Shown here in pieces: positions 63,725-64,000 of a stretch of 64,000 nucleotides of DNA. A model generated the notes under the pieces. The model worked only from the letters and a program-made list of their open reading frames with translations, was not told where the DNA came from and did no database searches. Each line of letters starts with the position of its first letter. Positions within the stretch are counted from its first letter, which is position 1. The DNA lies in assembly GCA_942491385.1 (NCBI GenBank), contig CALOAF010000005.1, positions 62,001 through 126,000 on the forward strand. The letters run 5' to 3'. Source of the DNA: UBA6170 sp942491385. Lineage in GTDB: Bacteria > Chloroflexota > Anaerolineae > Anaerolineales > Anaerolineaceae. Both the position numbers and the translations under genes were made by a program.

Positions 63725-64000
63725 TTCTTTCTTCAGTTTCCTATCGTTTTTTCAAAGTATTATTCTGTATTGTAACTTGTATATGCCTGGAAATATAGAT
63801 CAGCCATCAAAAAACATACGCCGCCCCCCTTTTATTGAGATGTTACTATTATTTCATACAATATAGAAATTTAATAGATTATTAACATAATAGCCCAAAG
63901 TTTTAGGATAGTGAATAACAGGTTATTCGCATTAATGAAATGAGTTTTTCTTTAATCAAATTCAAAACAATTGGATTTCTTTTCAATTGTTGGTTTTCCT
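63725..64000. other. AT-rich flank of the helicase gene, no gene seen
   Basis: About 275 bases upstream of the helicase, probably carrying its promoter on the minus strand. Long A/T runs near 63840-63900 and no open frame of note. I see no certain hexamers. Confidence 0.35.

Overview
The window looks like a chromosomal piece of a Chloroflexota bacterium, most likely an Anaerolineae-type organism. The evidence is indirect. Secreted proteins carry Thr/Pro-rich linkers and a short hydrophobic 'YLPII/FFPLI' tail or segment. A class II HMG-CoA reductase sits in one operon with an archaeal-type HMG-CoA synthase, a thiolase-like protein and a DUF35 protein. Fourfold-repeat lipoproteins are present, and base composition is moderate to AT-rich. 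No rRNA, tRNA or CRISPR array was seen.

Region 1 (1-25.3 kb, all minus strand) is a Wzx/Wzy-type exopolysaccharide cluster. In transcription order it holds a membrane protein with a degenerate GGDEF domain, a priming sugar-phosphate transferase, a chain-length regulator fused to a BY-kinase (frameshifted), a flippase, a polymerase/ligase (frameshifted), several glycosyltransferases, a polysaccharide deacetylase (frameshifted), a GT39-type membrane transferase, asparagine-synthase-like proteins without the glutaminase cysteine, a PP-loop amidotransferase fragment, an FG-GAP repeat protein, a FemAB-like protein, a GNAT and a CapK/PaaK-like ligase. Two blocks of this cluster are bounded by about 95-100 bp imperfect direct repeats made of gene junctions, a record of past block exchange.

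Region 2 (25.3-48.3 kb) is mostly intact core and envelope genes. A c-di-GMP-I riboswitch with a terminator precedes a secreted beta-helix protein. A glycerol operon follows (glycerol kinase, a GlpA-like flavoprotein, an SdhB-like Fe-S subunit and two SdhC/D-like anchors). Then come a lone receiver domain, pyroglutamyl peptidase, a BtrH-like protein, a sugar epimerase and a set of envelope proteins that includes a class A penicillin-binding protein lacking its catalytic motifs. The mevalonate-entry operon (HMGR, HMGCS, thiolase-like, DUF35) closes the region.

Region 3 (48.3-62.1 kb) is accessory DNA. Right after the DUF35 gene, a module recurs. In its fullest copies it has a mimic of the DUF35 3' end, a terminator, a spacer and a perfect TATAAT followed 5 nt later by a GTTAGGC-type site; other copies keep only part of it. 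Different small genes (P-loop kinase, DUF5990, CPBP protease, cupin) follow the copies, and two of them are bounded by integron-cassette-like complementary ends. No integrase is visible. This array is the best candidate for an undescribed system. Beyond it lies a series of small stress or housekeeping-type genes (DinB, VOC, dienelactone hydrolase, YdeI-like, amidase), many broken by frameshifts, and an 83-nt poly-A tract. A DEAD-box helicase (62.2-63.7 kb) ends the window.

Data-quality caution: at least four otherwise good genes are broken at or beside homopolymers, so some frameshifts may be consensus errors. However, the roughly 20 genes between 26 and 48 kb show none.
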